NCBI GenBank assembly: GCA_964017145.1
Contig: OZ024842.1
Coordinates: forward strand, 2,914,001-2,978,000
Length of the DNA stretch: 64,000 nucleotides
Reading direction: 5' to 3'
Origin: Agrocybe praecox
Taxonomy: Eukaryota > Basidiomycota > Agaricomycetes > Agaricales > Agrocybaceae
The notes beneath the pieces are model-generated. The model saw only the letters and a program-made list of their open reading frames with translations, was not told where the DNA came from and did no database searches. Both the position numbers and the translations under genes were made by a program. This document shows positions 31,129 through 42,440 of this stretch, in pieces (within the stretch, counting starts at the first letter, position 1; every line of letters begins with the position of its first letter).

Positions 31129-32944
31129 ATGTCTAACGAGAAGAAAATGCCATATGGTGCGTCTCTCAGTCCTCGGTATACGTACGCGTTTGTTGGCTGA
31201 TGAAATTGCTTTGCCTGCTCTACAGTCCGTCTCGGAAATTCCGGACTGAAAGTATCCAAAATCATCCTCGGAACGATGCAGTACGGCAGTCCCGACTGGC
31301 AAAAATGGGTCATCGGCGACGAAGAAGAGGTCATCAAGCACATCAAGTTCGCGTACGACGCTGGGATACAGACGTTCGACACTGCTGATGTATGTGTGGA
31401 CTCCCTCATTACATCAAGTTGACTGGGAGGCTAATTAGTAATCTTACTCCTTCTTTCCACTCCCATGATCATATTTATAGGTCTACTCCAATGGCCTCTC
31501 TGAGATAATGTTCGGGAAGGCCATCAAGAAATTGCAACTCCCCAGAGATGAGATTGTCGTTATGACCAAGGTATGTAACACACATATTTGTTAATGATCA
31601 TCACGATACTAACTTATCCAAAAACTGAATCTAACCTTTCTATGCATATAGTTGTACGGCACCGTTGCGCGCGAGTTTGGCACGAACATGATCACGCTCG
31701 GGAAGGATCCCGAGACTATGGGATACGTCAATCAGCGGGGATTGAGCCGCAAGGTAGGCAAGCCACACATATGATATGATAAGAAAAAAGCATTGATGAT
31801 GAATGAACCTTTACCATACATATGAAAACGAAAATAGCATATCTTCCAGGCTGTTAAACATAGTTTGGAGCGGCTGCAGTTGGACTATGTTGATGTTTTG
31901 CAATGTGCGTGCTCATTCTATCGTAATTTTAGTTCCTGTTGATGATTTACTTTTTGGTTTTTGTTAGGCCATCGGTTTGACAATGACACGCCAATTGAAG
32001 AAACGATGCAAGCTTTGCATGACGTTGTGCAAGCTGGTTACGTACGTTATATTGGCATGAGCTCTTGCTGGGCCTGGCAATGTACGTCTGCGAGTTTTCT
32101 TGAGTATTATGTTTGCTAATATCTATCACAGTCCATGCTATGCAGAGTATGTTTTCTTTTTTATCCGGCCGTTGGCTTGATAATTTAAACAAAGAATTAT
32201 AGACTACGCAATCAACAACAAGTTGACCCCATTTATCTCTATGCAAAACCATCACAACCTTTTGTACAGAGAAGAGGAGAGAGAGATGATGCCTACTTTG
32301 AAAGTACGTGTCATTGTCAACTAACTGTCGAGGAATATAATTTTGATGTCGCATATACAGCACTTTGGCGTTGGTTGCATCCCGTGGTCGCCCCTTGCCC
32401 GAGGACTGCTCACCAGGCCCCTTGAAGGGGATAACACTAAGCGGGGAGAAACTGACTTGTAAGAAGGCCTTGTGGTTCTGGCAGTATGTTGTTGCGTCCG
32501 GATTCTCACCGTTCGCTAGCTTTATAGGCAAATACTCTGAGGCGCCAGGAACGGCCGCGGTATTGAAAAGGTAACTTGAGTAGAACAATTAGATGCAGAT
32601 ATACATACTGACGAGCGCACAGGGTAGAAGAGGTGGCGAAAAAGAAAGGAATCAGCATGGCACAGGTTGCTGTCGCTTGGAGCTTGCACACGGAAGGTTG
32701 GCATCGTTTCGCTAAAACAAATGGTAACGATCTTTTAAAGTTCTGACATGACAGGTGTGACTGCGCCTATCGTTGGGACTACGAGCTTGAAGAATTTGGA
32801 GGATATAATTGGTATGATATTAGAATTTGGTGGATACAAGTGACTGACATGGAAATAGGTGGCGTGTTTGTTTCGTTGTCGTTGGAAGAGAAGAAGTATT
32901 TGGAAGAAGCATATGTACCGCAGAGTGTAATTGGACACGCGTAG
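31129..32944 (+). CDS. Aldo-keto reductase
   Basis: Thirteen exons encode 348 residues. Key segments: VRLGNSGLKVSKIILGTMQY, FDTADVYSNGLSE with the catalytic Asp and Tyr, a KLYG segment with the catalytic Lys, VDVLQCHRFDNDTPIEETM with the catalytic His, YVRYIGMSSCWAWQ, SMQNHHNLLYREEEREMMP, GCIPWSPLARGLLTRP, GISMAQVAVAWSL, and APIVGTTSLKNLEDII with the NADP-binding Ser/Lys/Asn region. It belongs to the aryl-alcohol/versiconal-reductase-like AKR group. In wood or litter fungi these NADPH enzymes reduce aromatic and other aldehydes in the cytosol. At exon 10 the acceptor TTCGCTAG (32519) is chosen over the later TTTATAG because only it restores the frame (FIGKYSEAPGTAAV). Exon 7 is only 15 nt (32132-32146). 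Confidence 0.9.
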
Positions 32945-33351
32945 ATAGATAATGTGAGAAATGATAACGTGCACGCAGGCACATGAATTTACAAAACGGG
33001 AAAAAAGAAGAAAAGGATGGTTTGTTAGTACGCCACAGGTGTCAACCCTCCTTCCTTCTTTCCCATGACTTTGCGCAGAATCTCCGAGTCCAATCCTTGG
33101 AGATCCCTCAACTACTCACGAATCAACGACGATAACGACAACGACGACGACGACGACGATTCAGAGTTTTCAGAGTCGCCGGGTATCTGGGAACACAACT
33201 ACAAGTGAGAGCGTGTTTGAATCCATTCAAGGGCTAATTTGATGAGGAATCAGTCCATCCACCAGTTTGTGGCCAGGGAATCCTTACGAACAACCGCAGG
33301 AGCTTCACAAAGTTTCAAATTTGCGCACAACATGTGGCCCAACATCGGTGA
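32945..33351. other. Intergenic or unresolved 5' end of the zinc-finger gene
   Basis: Contains an ATG at 33065 followed by 49 open codons (MTLRRISESNPWRS) running through a GAC-repeat-encoded Asp tract (33118-33160). This could be an upstream exon of the next gene or a leader ORF. A (GAC)n microsatellite is visible. I could not link any candidate exon to the zinc-finger frame with a normal-length intron. Confidence 0.4.
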
Positions 33352-35364
33352 GCTTTGCAACCAACCTCACACTTTCATCCAGCTCATCGTCGTCGGCAGC
33401 CTCCTCGCCAGCGCTACACGACGCCCCCACTCTCACCAGACGACAAATCATCACGACATTCCACCCCCCTTACACGTTCCCCCGGTCCACCGCTAAGATC
33501 CTCCCACGTTTCACACCACTCTCATTCTCCGCCTCCCGATGGTCCTGATCACTACAAGCGCGGCGTCCGATATTATTCTCATTACTCCCAGAGGGACATC
33601 TCACCGCCCCCACGCCATGAAGACAGAGCTTTACGTGGCCGTGATGGCAACATAGAAACGCCACACATAACAGCCGCGAAGCCACCGCCGTCCAACACTT
33701 ATACACAGCATTATTCTCATCCACAGGAACCACCGCCGTTCAGAGTTATCCGCCGTCCTGAACAGCCTCAGCCTCGGAAGCTATCTCACATCACTCTCCC
33801 ACCACTCAGTGAATTTGATCGGACTGCTTCCTTCAATACTGCCCCTCCGAGTGCGGAGTCCTCGTCCTCCTATGGCTCGACCGTCCCCAGTCGTCGTGAG
33901 GATAGGTATAGGAATGAGTTGCCACCACCACCACCCCCCATGCTGTCAAAGACAATCCAGGATTTATTCAGACCCATGTCGAGGGACTTGCCCAGAGTCA
34001 TGCATATGCCGTTCGCTCTACAAAAGCCCGCTGGACAAGATAAATCGCGAGAACCACCATCTACTTCGTTGAGGAATATATACGACCACTCTTACACATC
34101 CAGATCTTCAAGCATTGACGATGTACCGATTCCGTCATCTTTTAATGAGGGCAGATCCAACGCGCAAAAGCCTTCATCGTCGAGAGTAATCCAGGACTCT
34201 TATATTCCCGAAAGACTTCCAACTCCCGAGGACAGGAATCAAGCTCCAGAATTTCACCCTACTAGCAACGTTGTGACCTCAAAGATTCGTACTCGCGGTG
34301 GCCGTGAAGTTAGACCAGCCATAAGGGCACCTTCTGTTTCTAGTGATTCAGGGTCTACTTCTGTGCCATTCGAACCCGACCCCGACGAGTCCAGCGATGA
34401 TTCCTATAGCGATGGTGAAACGGATGCACGGAGACCAGCTCGTCGCACTACTCGAAATTCGCGACGCAAATCGGCAGCGGCAGCTGAGCAATCGGCCATG
34501 CCAGCCCCGATGGTAGTGGAGGCAAGGAATACAAATGATGCTTCTAGGGGTGACCAAGGAGCAGCAAGCAATGCAAATTCCCCGCTTCAATCGATTCAGC
34601 AGAATCAACCACCATTAAAGGATAACACGCTGCCCATTCTCCCTCCGGCAGATGGACGACGTCCGAAAAGTCATCAGACCCCCTGGAATACTCAGGGAGC
34701 ACCTACGTTCAAAGTTGCCCGCCAGGCCACAGCCGTCCAACCTTCTGGGCCAACCCCTACAGGGACGGCAAAGGATGGCCTTACATGGGACTTCAGCAAA
34801 CCTGATCCCTACAAAACAAAAAGGTTACCATACAGCCGTAACCCAGCTTCCACCCAAAAGAAGAAAGCCGAGTTGAGGAAAAATCAAGAACAGTCCAGCC
34901 AGGCGGCGGCAGCTGCAGCAGCTGCAGCGACTGAAGCGGAGGAGGACGATGAAGAGATAGATGAGCTCGCAGACGACACCGACGCAGCCTTTGTACGACA
35001 ACTGTTGAAAAACAAACCAAAAACGAAGAAAGGCACGTTCAAGTGCCCGCAGTGCACGATTCTCTTCACGCGCAACTTTGACATGTCGAGGCACATCAAG
35101 ACCGTGCATGAGACGGCACCGGAAGAGGTGCTGCAGAGCCGTACGTGCCCATGCTGCTTCACGGTACCCTCGAGGAGGGATGCATTTAGGCGCCATCTCC
35201 TCCGCGTGCCGATGTCGTGCAATCGGCTGGCTCAGATTTGCGGGAAACCACAGCCTAACATCCAAGGATCACAATTGGAGACGCTCTATGAGATGTGTCG
35301 ACAAATGGAACTCAGAATCCCCGATGTGGTTAGAAAGCATCTGGGACTCAAGGAGACAGACTAG
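33352..35364 (+). CDS. C2H2 zinc-finger protein, N-terminus unresolved
   Basis: A frame of 670 codons is open from 33352 (in-frame TGA at 33349) to the stop at 35364. It has no ATG for ~200 codons, so the true start is in an upstream exon. The N-terminal 500 residues are disordered, rich in Pro, Ser, His and Arg (DISPPPRHEDRALRG, PPPPPPMLSK), with an acidic patch (DPDESSDDSYSDGETD) and a poly-alanine run (34907-34930) followed by EEDDEEIDELADD. The C-terminus holds one canonical C2H2 finger (CPQCTILFTRNFDMSRHIKT-VH), then CPCCFTVPSRRDAFRRH completed by a nearby Cys, and the helical tail ETLYEMCRQMELRIPDVVRK. Probably a nuclear DNA-binding regulator; targets unknown. ATGTGGCCC at 33331 would work as a first exon only with a 35-nt intron. 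Confidence 0.75.
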   Translation, partial: ALQPTSHFHPAHRRRQPPRQRYTTPPLSPDDKSSRHSTPLTRSPGPPLRSSHVSHHSHSPPPDGPDHYKRGVRYYSHYSQRDISPPPRHEDRALRGRDGNIETPHITAAKPPPSNTYTQHYSHPQEPPPFRVIRRPEQPQPRKLSHITLPPLSEFDRTASFNTAPPSAESSSSYGSTVPSRREDRYRNELPPPPPPMLSKTIQDLFRPMSRDLPRVMHMPFALQKPAGQDKSREPPSTSLRNIYDHSYTSRSSSIDDVPIPSSFNEGRSNAQKPSSSRVIQDSYIPERLPTPEDRNQAPEFHPTSNVVTSKIRTRGGREVRPAIRAPSVSSDSGSTSVPFEPDPDESSDDSYSDGETDARRPARRTTRNSRRKSAAAAEQSAMPAPMVVEARNTNDASRGDQGAASNANSPLQSIQQNQPPLKDNTLPILPPADGRRPKSHQTPWNTQGAPTFKVARQATAVQPSGPTPTGTAKDGLTWDFSKPDPYKTKRLPYSRNPASTQKKKAELRKNQEQSSQAAAAAAAAATEAEEDDEEIDELADDTDAAFVRQLLKNKPKTKKGTFKCPQCTILFTRNFDMSRHIKTVHETAPEEVLQSRTCPCCFTVPSRRDAFRRHLLRVPMSCNRLAQICGKPQPNIQGSQLETLYEMCRQMELRIPDVVRKHLGLKETD

Positions 35365-35941
35365 TATTTAATGATGTTTTTTTGTTTGTATACCACACCA
35401 CAAGCACACCCTCTTTTTTTATCTTTCTTTCCTTTTCATTTTACCGTAAGCCTATGACATACCAGTGCGACATACCTAATTTTATCTCCAGACTTTTATT
35501 TTTCTTTCATTTGTCACATATATTGGGTTTTCATGTAGGGATACCTTCTTTTGTTTTACTTAGGTTAAATTTGTATTTCTGGACATTTCAACCAACATCT
35601 ACCCGATTTTTTTTTTGTTACTTATTTAAACAAGCAACGATTCACAGATTTGACGATCACGACAAACGCATTCTATACGTCCCTTTATGTCTGTATAGCG
35701 TCCATGAATGACAATGTAGTAGGTACATGATACACTGGAACCCGAATTCGATTGGAAGTTTTAAACAAATACAGTTGGCAAGCAGGCGAAATAAAAGTCA
35801 GCTAGTTAGACAAAGTAGAGAAAGATAAATAAGAAGATGTGCAATGTTTGAGGTTGGTTGGTTGGTAGGGTGAACAAACATGTAAGATGGGTTCGGAATT
35901 TTCCTTTTTATAAACCACGACTTTTGCATCAATAGATTCCA
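35365..35941. other. Convergent 3' intergenic region
   Basis: 577 bp, very T-rich on the left half and with aataaa-like signals near 35790 (aaataaaag). No coding evidence; presumed terminators of the zinc-finger and SWIB genes. Confidence 0.5.
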
Positions 35942-37053
35942 TCATTGTTCGACTTCGTCGATTTCGTAGAGATGTCTGCACGGTTACATGTGATAATATA
36001 GTAAGCAATAATTAACACACATGAGAAAAGAGGGAGAGATATAAAGAACACGTTGCGTTGCGTCATAGGGCGTGCAGGCGCTGGCCGAATCGATTGCATT
36101 GCATGAAATAGATAATAAATGAAGACTTACTGGCCTAGTACTTTGTTCATCGTGAACATGTCGATCTTGTCGACGTTGAATACGGCGCGCATGCTGGGAT
36201 CGCATAGGATTTCGCGCTTATTTTTGGGGTTTTGTAGCTCGTGTTCTTTGATGTAGACCCACAGCTGTTTCACTACTTGTGGCCGTGATAGTTTCTCGAC
36301 TTGGACTAAAGCGGCCAAAGGCTCGCTGTAGGATATAACATAGTCAGTTTCCAGTATCATACATGTTATAGGACGAGCTTGCCTCAGTGCAAATTCCTTC
36401 CCGAAGCCACCTTTTGCGCCGCCTGTACTGGGAGAAGATTTCTTCCTCGTCTTCTTCTTGGTGCTGCCGTCGTCGGTATCGTCATCAGAGTCTACCGTAG
36501 CAGCACTCTTCTTCGCGCGACTGCCCTTCTTGGCAGCCGTTGCGCTTCCTCGTCCCTTGGTATTCGAAGTTCGTGTAGACCGGCCATTAATTTCACTCGA
36601 GAGTTTACGAGCTAATTCAGCATCACTGAGTTCTCGGCCGTTCTTGGCAGACTTTTTCTGTTTCTTGCGTGCTGGTGGTGTAGATGATTGCTTGGCAGTA
36701 TTGTTATCATCCTTACTGTCTCCGTCATCTTCCTCCTCTGCATCCTCCTCGTTGTCGGCATCACCACCTTGCCTCCGTTTACGCGAATTCGGTTTCTTCT
36801 CTTCATCTTCTGCATCGGTTTCCGGGTCCGCTCCTTGGTCCGCTCCTTGGCCGCCACTTATCCTCTCAAATACACTAGCAATAATCTCATCCACCTCTTC
36901 CTTGTGCTCTTTCAGAAAATCCGCAGTCAAATAAGGATCGGTGTCGAGTAGCTGACGCCGGACACTCTTCGCGCTAATGGTGGTCAAATTCGTTCCGGGT
37001 GCGGAGAGAATTTGATGAATCCGTGGTTCCAAAGTTCCAAAATCAAAAGCCAT
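35942..37053 (-). CDS. DEK_C and SWIB/MDM2 domain chromatin protein (Tri1/Uaf30-like)
   Basis: Three exons: 37053-36383, 36325-36131 and 35975-35942, 299 residues. Residues ~5-65 (LEPRIHQILSAPGTNLTTIS, DPYLTADFLKEHKEEVDEII) form a DEK_C domain. A highly charged linker with Asp/Glu and Lys/Arg runs follows. The C-terminal SWIB domain reads LSEPLAALVQVEKLSRPQVV, KQLWVYIKEHELQNPKNKRE, ILCDPSMRAVFNVDKIDMFT and MNKVLGQHLYEIDEVEQ. The last exon was found by extending past an apparent stop at 36127: the CA|GTAAGT donor and a 155-nt intron restore the conserved QHLYEIDEVE ending. Intron 1 (36382-36326, 57 nt) has a GC donor (GAG|GCAAGC) and is in frame without a stop. Fungal relatives act in nuclear transcription, for example the RNA polymerase I upstream activation factor. 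Confidence 0.9.
36326..36382 (-). other. GC-AG intron, 57 nt
   Basis: Donor GCAAGC follows CTGAG, and the acceptor is CCTACAG. Removing it joins GKEFAL to SEPLAALVQ, the usual beginning of a SWIB domain; retaining it inserts 19 residues without a stop. GC donors are a small minority of fungal introns. Confidence 0.75.
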
Positions 37054-37335
37054 GGCCGTTGAAGCTTGAAGGTATATGTTATACAGTGGGAATAAGTTAA
37101 GTCAGAGAAGAATCCGTGGTTTTTTAAGTTGCCCAGAAATGGTTCGGCTACCGATAGGTGGATAGTGGTTAAACTGACGTGCTCAATAACTTGACCGCGT
37201 CCGACCAAGATTTGGTTTCAAGCCAAGACCCGAAAAGCCTTTGACAAAGAGATACAAACACCATGGGCCCGCTCTCTACGGGAAATATTTCCTATCTATG
37301 TACTACATACACCCTCATAATAATAATTTCATCTA

Positions 37336-40300
37336 TCAACGCAGTATTGCCCACTCATTACGCTCAGGATCGCCAGGTGGAGGGAATAGTCCACCGTTCT
37401 CATTACGAGCTTGTTGGTTGCCTCCTCCCTGACCGGCTTGCTCGCGCTGATCCCTTCGCATTCTCTCCACAATCCGAGTCCGTATGTAGAGAAGAACTGA
37501 GATAACAAGGCATAAGAGCACGAGAATTATAGTTTCACCGAACTCATCAACCTCCATGTCGTCGCGATTACCGCCTCTGGTACCGTCAAAGTAATCTTCA
37601 GGTCCGAAGTCGCCTTCTCGTTCTCGTTCGGCGTCACGGCGATCTCGTGCCCACTAGAAAATCAAACAGTAAGCACAAGGCACATCATATCAAAAAGATA
37701 AAAACAAACCTGGATTGGATCCTCTTCCTCCCCTCTCCGACGCGCAGGAGCTTGTCCGCCTCTCCGTTGGAATTCTTCTTTTGCCTTTCCGAAATACCAG
37801 GGGCCGTCTTCTTCTTCGCGGAAACTTTCATCTTGAGCAACTTCCTCGGAATCAGCTTTCGGCTTGCCTTCCTCAATTTGCTTGCCTTCCGTAGGTTTAA
37901 CTGGAATAAGCCGATAAGTAGAGCACTTTCGATATGATGATAACAAAGACAACCTACCCAGCTGATCGTCGTCAGGACCCCAAAGATTGAGACCATTCTT
38001 TCCTCCCATAAGTGTATGCCAGATACTCCTCGCATATAACTTGACAAGAGATAGAGCCACAGGAAGATATGACTCTGAATTAGTTTCTAGTGCGAGATCA
38101 TAGTGACGTTTGGCAAGGTGGAAGTCCTGTAGTCATTTCAACACCACGAAAATAAAGATAATTAATACCAAGTCATACCTGAGGAACTCCGACTCCATTT
38201 TCATACATCCAACCTAGATTCCACATAGCAAGAGCACTCATCTGCGTGTCAGATGCAGATTGATAATATCTAGCAGCTTTTTCGAGACGAGATTGTTCTG
38301 GCTCTTCCGGAACTCCTAAACCATGATAATAGTAATCCCCAACTTTCACAAGAGCGTCAACGTTGCGTTGTGCTGCAGCACGGATCCACTGAGTAAGTGC
38401 AAGACGAGCAGTATCATTAGAGGGTGTTATAGGTGAAAACCTTGTCAGGCGCAAAACACTCTTATCTACAAGGCGATTATTTTAATATTAAGCGCTCAAG
38501 CATAACTGAACGACGACTCACCTTGATCCAAGACGTAGGCTAGGTTATTTTGGGCAATTTCGTACCCACGTTCTGCCGCTATCCACCACTTCAACATAGC
38601 AACTTCCTTGCCCTGGTCCGTACCCGACATCCAAGATATTTCTGCATCGCGAAGCAAGTCGTCGCCCCACACACCACGCTCGGCCACGAGTTTGTAAAAC
38701 GAGACAGACATGGCACAAGAGCTCGAAGATATATGCGATGGAAGATTGTTATTTGAAGCTGATGCAGAATGAATTTCACCCAGATAATAATATGCTTCAA
38801 AAGGTGAACCATTTCGGACTGCGGTCTCAAAATATGTTGTTGCGAGAACCATCTCTCCACGGTCTAAAAGGAGGTATAAGTAACATGTACGTAGTAAAAA
38901 TAAACCATTGCATACAGTAATGGTATTTGCCGATGTTGACTTGGGCTTCTGCAAGTTCTTGTCCAGCTGCTGCATTAAAATGGAATAGTGCCTTCTTCAT
39001 ATCAGGCTTCACCCCTAGCCCATCTTGATAGATAATTCCAAGTCCATTATGGCATTCTCGATCTCCATGCTCAGCCCCCCGTTCAAACCAGGCTCTGGCT
39101 ATGGAGTAATCTGCTTTGACACCTTCTCCACGAAGGTACATACGTCCCAGATACGCAGCAGCTCCTGCGGCGTGTCGCACTGGTTTATGTTCATCCTTGA
39201 CTTGCGTTACATGTGGGGGATCATGTGGCCAAACCTTTCGTGCAATGAAGAGGAAGTACCTTCGCGCTTGCTTGAAGTTGCGTGGGATGGCGCCGACACC
39301 TTCGCTTCCCGAACCAATACCTCCTGGAGAAGCATAAATGCTGCCTTGGTAGAATATCTTTCCTAGACGGTACGCAAAATCTATTTCCCCACGTTCTGCA
39401 TTGAACTACGCATTCTATTCAGTGGATATTCATGGATGTATGCAATGAAGATGACGCACCTGATAGTATTCAAGAACATCCTCCCAAGTCTCTCCAGCAG
39501 CACGAGCAACACCAGCTTTGATGGCAGGTCTCTGTGTATTTAATCCGGTCGATGCAACGCTCGCGCCAGGTCCATAAATACCGCCTGCAAGGTCAGAAAG
39601 ACGTGTTGCAGTCTGCGGTAATGATCGTCCGCCAGGTGGACCAGACAAGTACTTTGCCATAGCTTGTTCGGCAGCGTTTCCATACCACGACAAAGCTCTT
39701 TCGCAACTATCGAGAGTACCAATTCCTGTCCAATAACGGTAACCTAGTGCCATCTGTGCTCCTTTATCCCCTCCGTTTGCAGCGAATGTCGTGTACAATT
39801 GAGCCTTTCCTTGGTCAACTTGAACAGCTCCTTTATAGCCGGACGCATGGAAAAAAGCGATGTATGATTGAGATGTCGCGTTCCCCGTGTCGGAAGCGTG
39901 TGTTACGAATGAACGATATGCCAATTGTGGGTCAAGATCAAAATGTTGTGTGGGAGGGAACTGAAAGCGGTTTGGTGGGAAATATATGCAAAGATTAACA
40001 AGCCACGTACCAGAGACACCAGTCCAAGAGTGAACAAAGCGTCCACATTACCCAGCTCTGCGGAATGCTGCAACAGGTCGATAACTTTGATTGCTTTTCC
40101 TCTCAGCTCTTCGTCTTTCTTTTTGGATCCCAATCCTAAGCCATCTTGACTGAAGACACTTGTTATACGGTTTAACGAGTAATTCAGTTTGAGGACAATG
40201 CGGACGAGGCTGCCAATAGGACCTTGTCCTTGTAGATTGGGGAGAAATGACGAAAATATTGATTTGGAATTCCCACTTCCATTTGCAAGTGCTGGGTCAA

Positions 40301-40799
40301 AGGTATGTTGTGGTGGATGTGCTTTTAGAGAGGTCAAAGTTGACATTGCTTGCTTATACGCGCGGTTTGCTGTGCAACAGGTAAAATCCAGAATATGTTC
40401 CATGAAATGCCAAAATAAATACCTTCAGCTGCTTGGTCCAACTCATGTTGCACCGACGGTGGTATCTTTAAGAAGAATTAGAGAAAGGAATCTTCAAAAC
40501 ATGGATAGATCGAATTACAGGTGCTGACGCTACATGAGATGTCGTAATGACACCCGTCGTCTCTGACGGAGTCGACTGAAGACCGGTGGTCGTCACGTCT
40601 GGGGCATTCTGAAATGGATATCAAGGTTCAATAGCAGTATAACAAGAGAGAAATTCATTTTGAGCTCACAAAGGTATTTTCGAGGACTGATTCTTGGTGA
40701 TTTGTGTCCTGTGCCGAGGAGATACTAGCAGCGAGTGCAATGAGGCCGAAAGCTAGCCAAGTGGCCTTCCGCGCGCAGAGCTTGTTCTTGGGTTCCATT
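37336..40799 (-). CDS. HRD3: Hrd3/Sel1L, ERAD ubiquitin-ligase subunit with Sel1 repeats
   Basis: A multi-exon minus-strand gene starts at ATG 40799 with a cleavable signal peptide (KATWLAFGLIALAASISSAQ) and ends at TGA 37336. It carries an array of Sel1-like repeats, for example AAAYLGRMYLRGEGVKADYS, IARAWFERGAEHGDRECHNG, LGIIYQDGLGVKPDMKKALF and NLGWMYENGVGVPQ. The last exon holds a transmembrane segment (TIILVLLCLVISVLLYI) followed by a basic Arg-rich tail (RTRIVERMRRDQREQ), preceded by an acidic loop. This order (signal peptide, luminal Sel1 repeats, one C-terminal membrane segment) is that of Hrd3/Sel1L, which recruits misfolded ER glycoproteins to the Hrd1 ligase. Several introns are 45-70 nt. 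The stop lies 282 bp from the SWIB gene start on the same strand. Confidence 0.88.
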
Positions 40800-41025
40800 T
40801 TATATCTCGTAGATATTAGAGAGCTCCAGTCAGTGTCGGCTCATAGTCCAGGGTTCAGGGTCGTAGCAACTGGAAGGTCAACAATATCTGACCGTAGATT
40901 CTTAATAACAAACCTTGGTAACTTTCCGACTGACGACACACAAGCACGACACGCGACTACTTTACACGTCAAGCATCATGTGATCTCATCTTATCAGATA
41001 TTGTTATTCACCAAAGATAATTACA

Positions 41026-42131
41026 TCACTTCTTGCCACGATCCCAAGAAACCAGTCGCTCTTTGAAAGGCGACTCGACAATTTGAAGGTTAAGAATCCT
41101 CGTCTTCTCTTCAGGAGTTAGTTCGCCGAGTATCAGGCGGAGGTATAACCATAGGGACTCGTGCGTCGGGAAAGCTTCGACAAGTGAAAGGACGTGGTCA
41201 ACTGATTCCGAAGGTGCGTCTTTATACAAATTGCTTGCGAGTAGTCCGTCGACATTTAGTTGGTCGGTGAGCTTCTTGAGCTGGAACAGTTGGAACATGG
41301 CAGAATAATCGGAGACGTGTCGTGCCACCCAGGTACGCATATCTGCATATTCCCCAACTATAGCGTCGAGGTATTCCTGCTTCCTTGCATTATTTCCCGA
41401 AATATAGGCAGAAGCATAACATATGTTCATGATATAGTTCCAATGGGCCCAAGCATGATAGTTTCGAGGATACGTCTCGCAGGTATGTTTGATGATAGCT
41501 AGTTCGTTATGAATTGCAGCCGGGTTAATCTTCGGAAAGGATTGCAATTCTTCAGGACTTGCAGAAGATTTCAACAAAGGTACAGCGGTAGTGGGTCCCA
41601 TTACACCGTATATATGCCTAAGACACCACCGACGATGGTCCCACATAATGGATTGTTTAGCAGCCTCGGGCGAACCGCGTGCGATGAGTTCTGTCAAAAC
41701 GAGTTCATCCTTTGGGTCCAGTTGGTCTTTCTCGATGAGATATTTCCGCCCGTTCAAAGCAGTCTGGTGAGCAGGATTAAGAAGGATTATCACGCTTGTT
41801 GCTGCTTTTACTTCCTTGGGTGTTGATGTTCGGCGGTTGAAGTTCATTGAGGCGGCCGTCAGGTATAGAGCATGGAGAACTTTCTTGGGGATCCCTAAGT
41901 TCCCTTCCACCAAGAGAAATGGAAATGTTTTGCTGGGTTTATGGGAGTTTGGCGGAACCTCCATCGTTTCCCATTCCTCGAGACCCCCAGGCAAGATCTC
42001 TATGGACGTTCTGAATGGCACTCGATCGATAAGGATCGCCAATCGTCGAAATAGGATGGCCAGTGAACATACAGAGGTCCCTGCAGCAGATCAGACAGTC
42101 TGTACAAAATTTCTTTCTGCTCTACTGACAT
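41026..42131 (-). CDS. Protein prenyltransferase alpha-subunit repeat protein (PTAR1-like)
   Basis: Two exons, 42131-42073 and 42010-41026, encode 347 residues. The long frame lacks a usable ATG; a 62-nt GT-AG intron joins it to a first exon starting MSVEQKEILYRLSDLLQGPL, so the protein continues TSIEILPGGLEEWETMEV. PPTA-type repeat motifs are visible: NPAHQTALNGRKYLIEKDQL, IMWDHRRWCLRHIYG, YPRNYHAWAHWNYIMN and HVSDYSAMFQLFQL, the Trp/Asn/Arg pattern of prenyltransferase alpha subunits. Length and divergent repeats fit the PTAR1 subfamily rather than the classical farnesyltransferase or Rab geranylgeranyltransferase alpha chains. PTAR1 pairs with a beta subunit to prenylate a few SNARE or ubiquitin-ligase substrates in mammals; the fungal role is inferred. 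It is divergent to the oligoribonuclease. Confidence 0.8.
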
Positions 42132-42299
42132 GGTTGCGGTTGATTTCTAGTAGTAGAACTGGAGTGCAAGTTGGTTTGGCTGAGAGACTGAGAGTGATCC
42201 GCGTCGCAGTGGCGTGACTAAATTGACGCGTTGTTTGTTCCTGCTTCCCTTGCATCTCAGAGTCTAGTCGCTCAGGAATTAACCGCTTGAAGTTGTCGT

Positions 42300-42434
42300 A
42301 TGCTTCGACTCTCTGGGAGTCTCAGGTCTCTTACACGATCACTCGTTATCAACCAACCTTCAAGACCTCAAGCAGGACGAATTTCGACGGCTATCCAACG
42401 CAAAAACCAACAACTACGACAGAAGAACTTTTAA
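42300..42434 (+). other. Mitochondrial-leader-like ORF, in frame upstream of oligoribonuclease
   Basis: ATG 42300 opens 44 codons that look like a mitochondrial presequence: MLRLSGSLRSLTRSLVINQ, then PSRPQAGRISTAIQRKNQQ, with many Arg, Lys, Ser and Gln and no acidic residue. It ends at TAA 42432-42434. The oligoribonuclease ATG (42441) is in the same frame just two codons later. Without that one stop the leader would be fused directly to the enzyme. Possible explanations are readthrough, a sequencing or mutation event, an alternative intron, or a coincidental uORF. Confidence 0.6.
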
Positions 42435-42440
42435 TCTGGC

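Noticed and set aside
32520..32529. Acceptor TTTATAG for AKR exon 10
   Set aside because: It shifts the reading frame; the earlier acceptor TTCGCTAG gives the expected KYSEAPGTAAV sequence.
36127..36130. Stop directly after VLGQ in the SWIB protein
   Set aside because: The stop lies in a GTAAGT donor; a 155-nt intron leads to a last exon with the expected QHLYEIDEVE ending.
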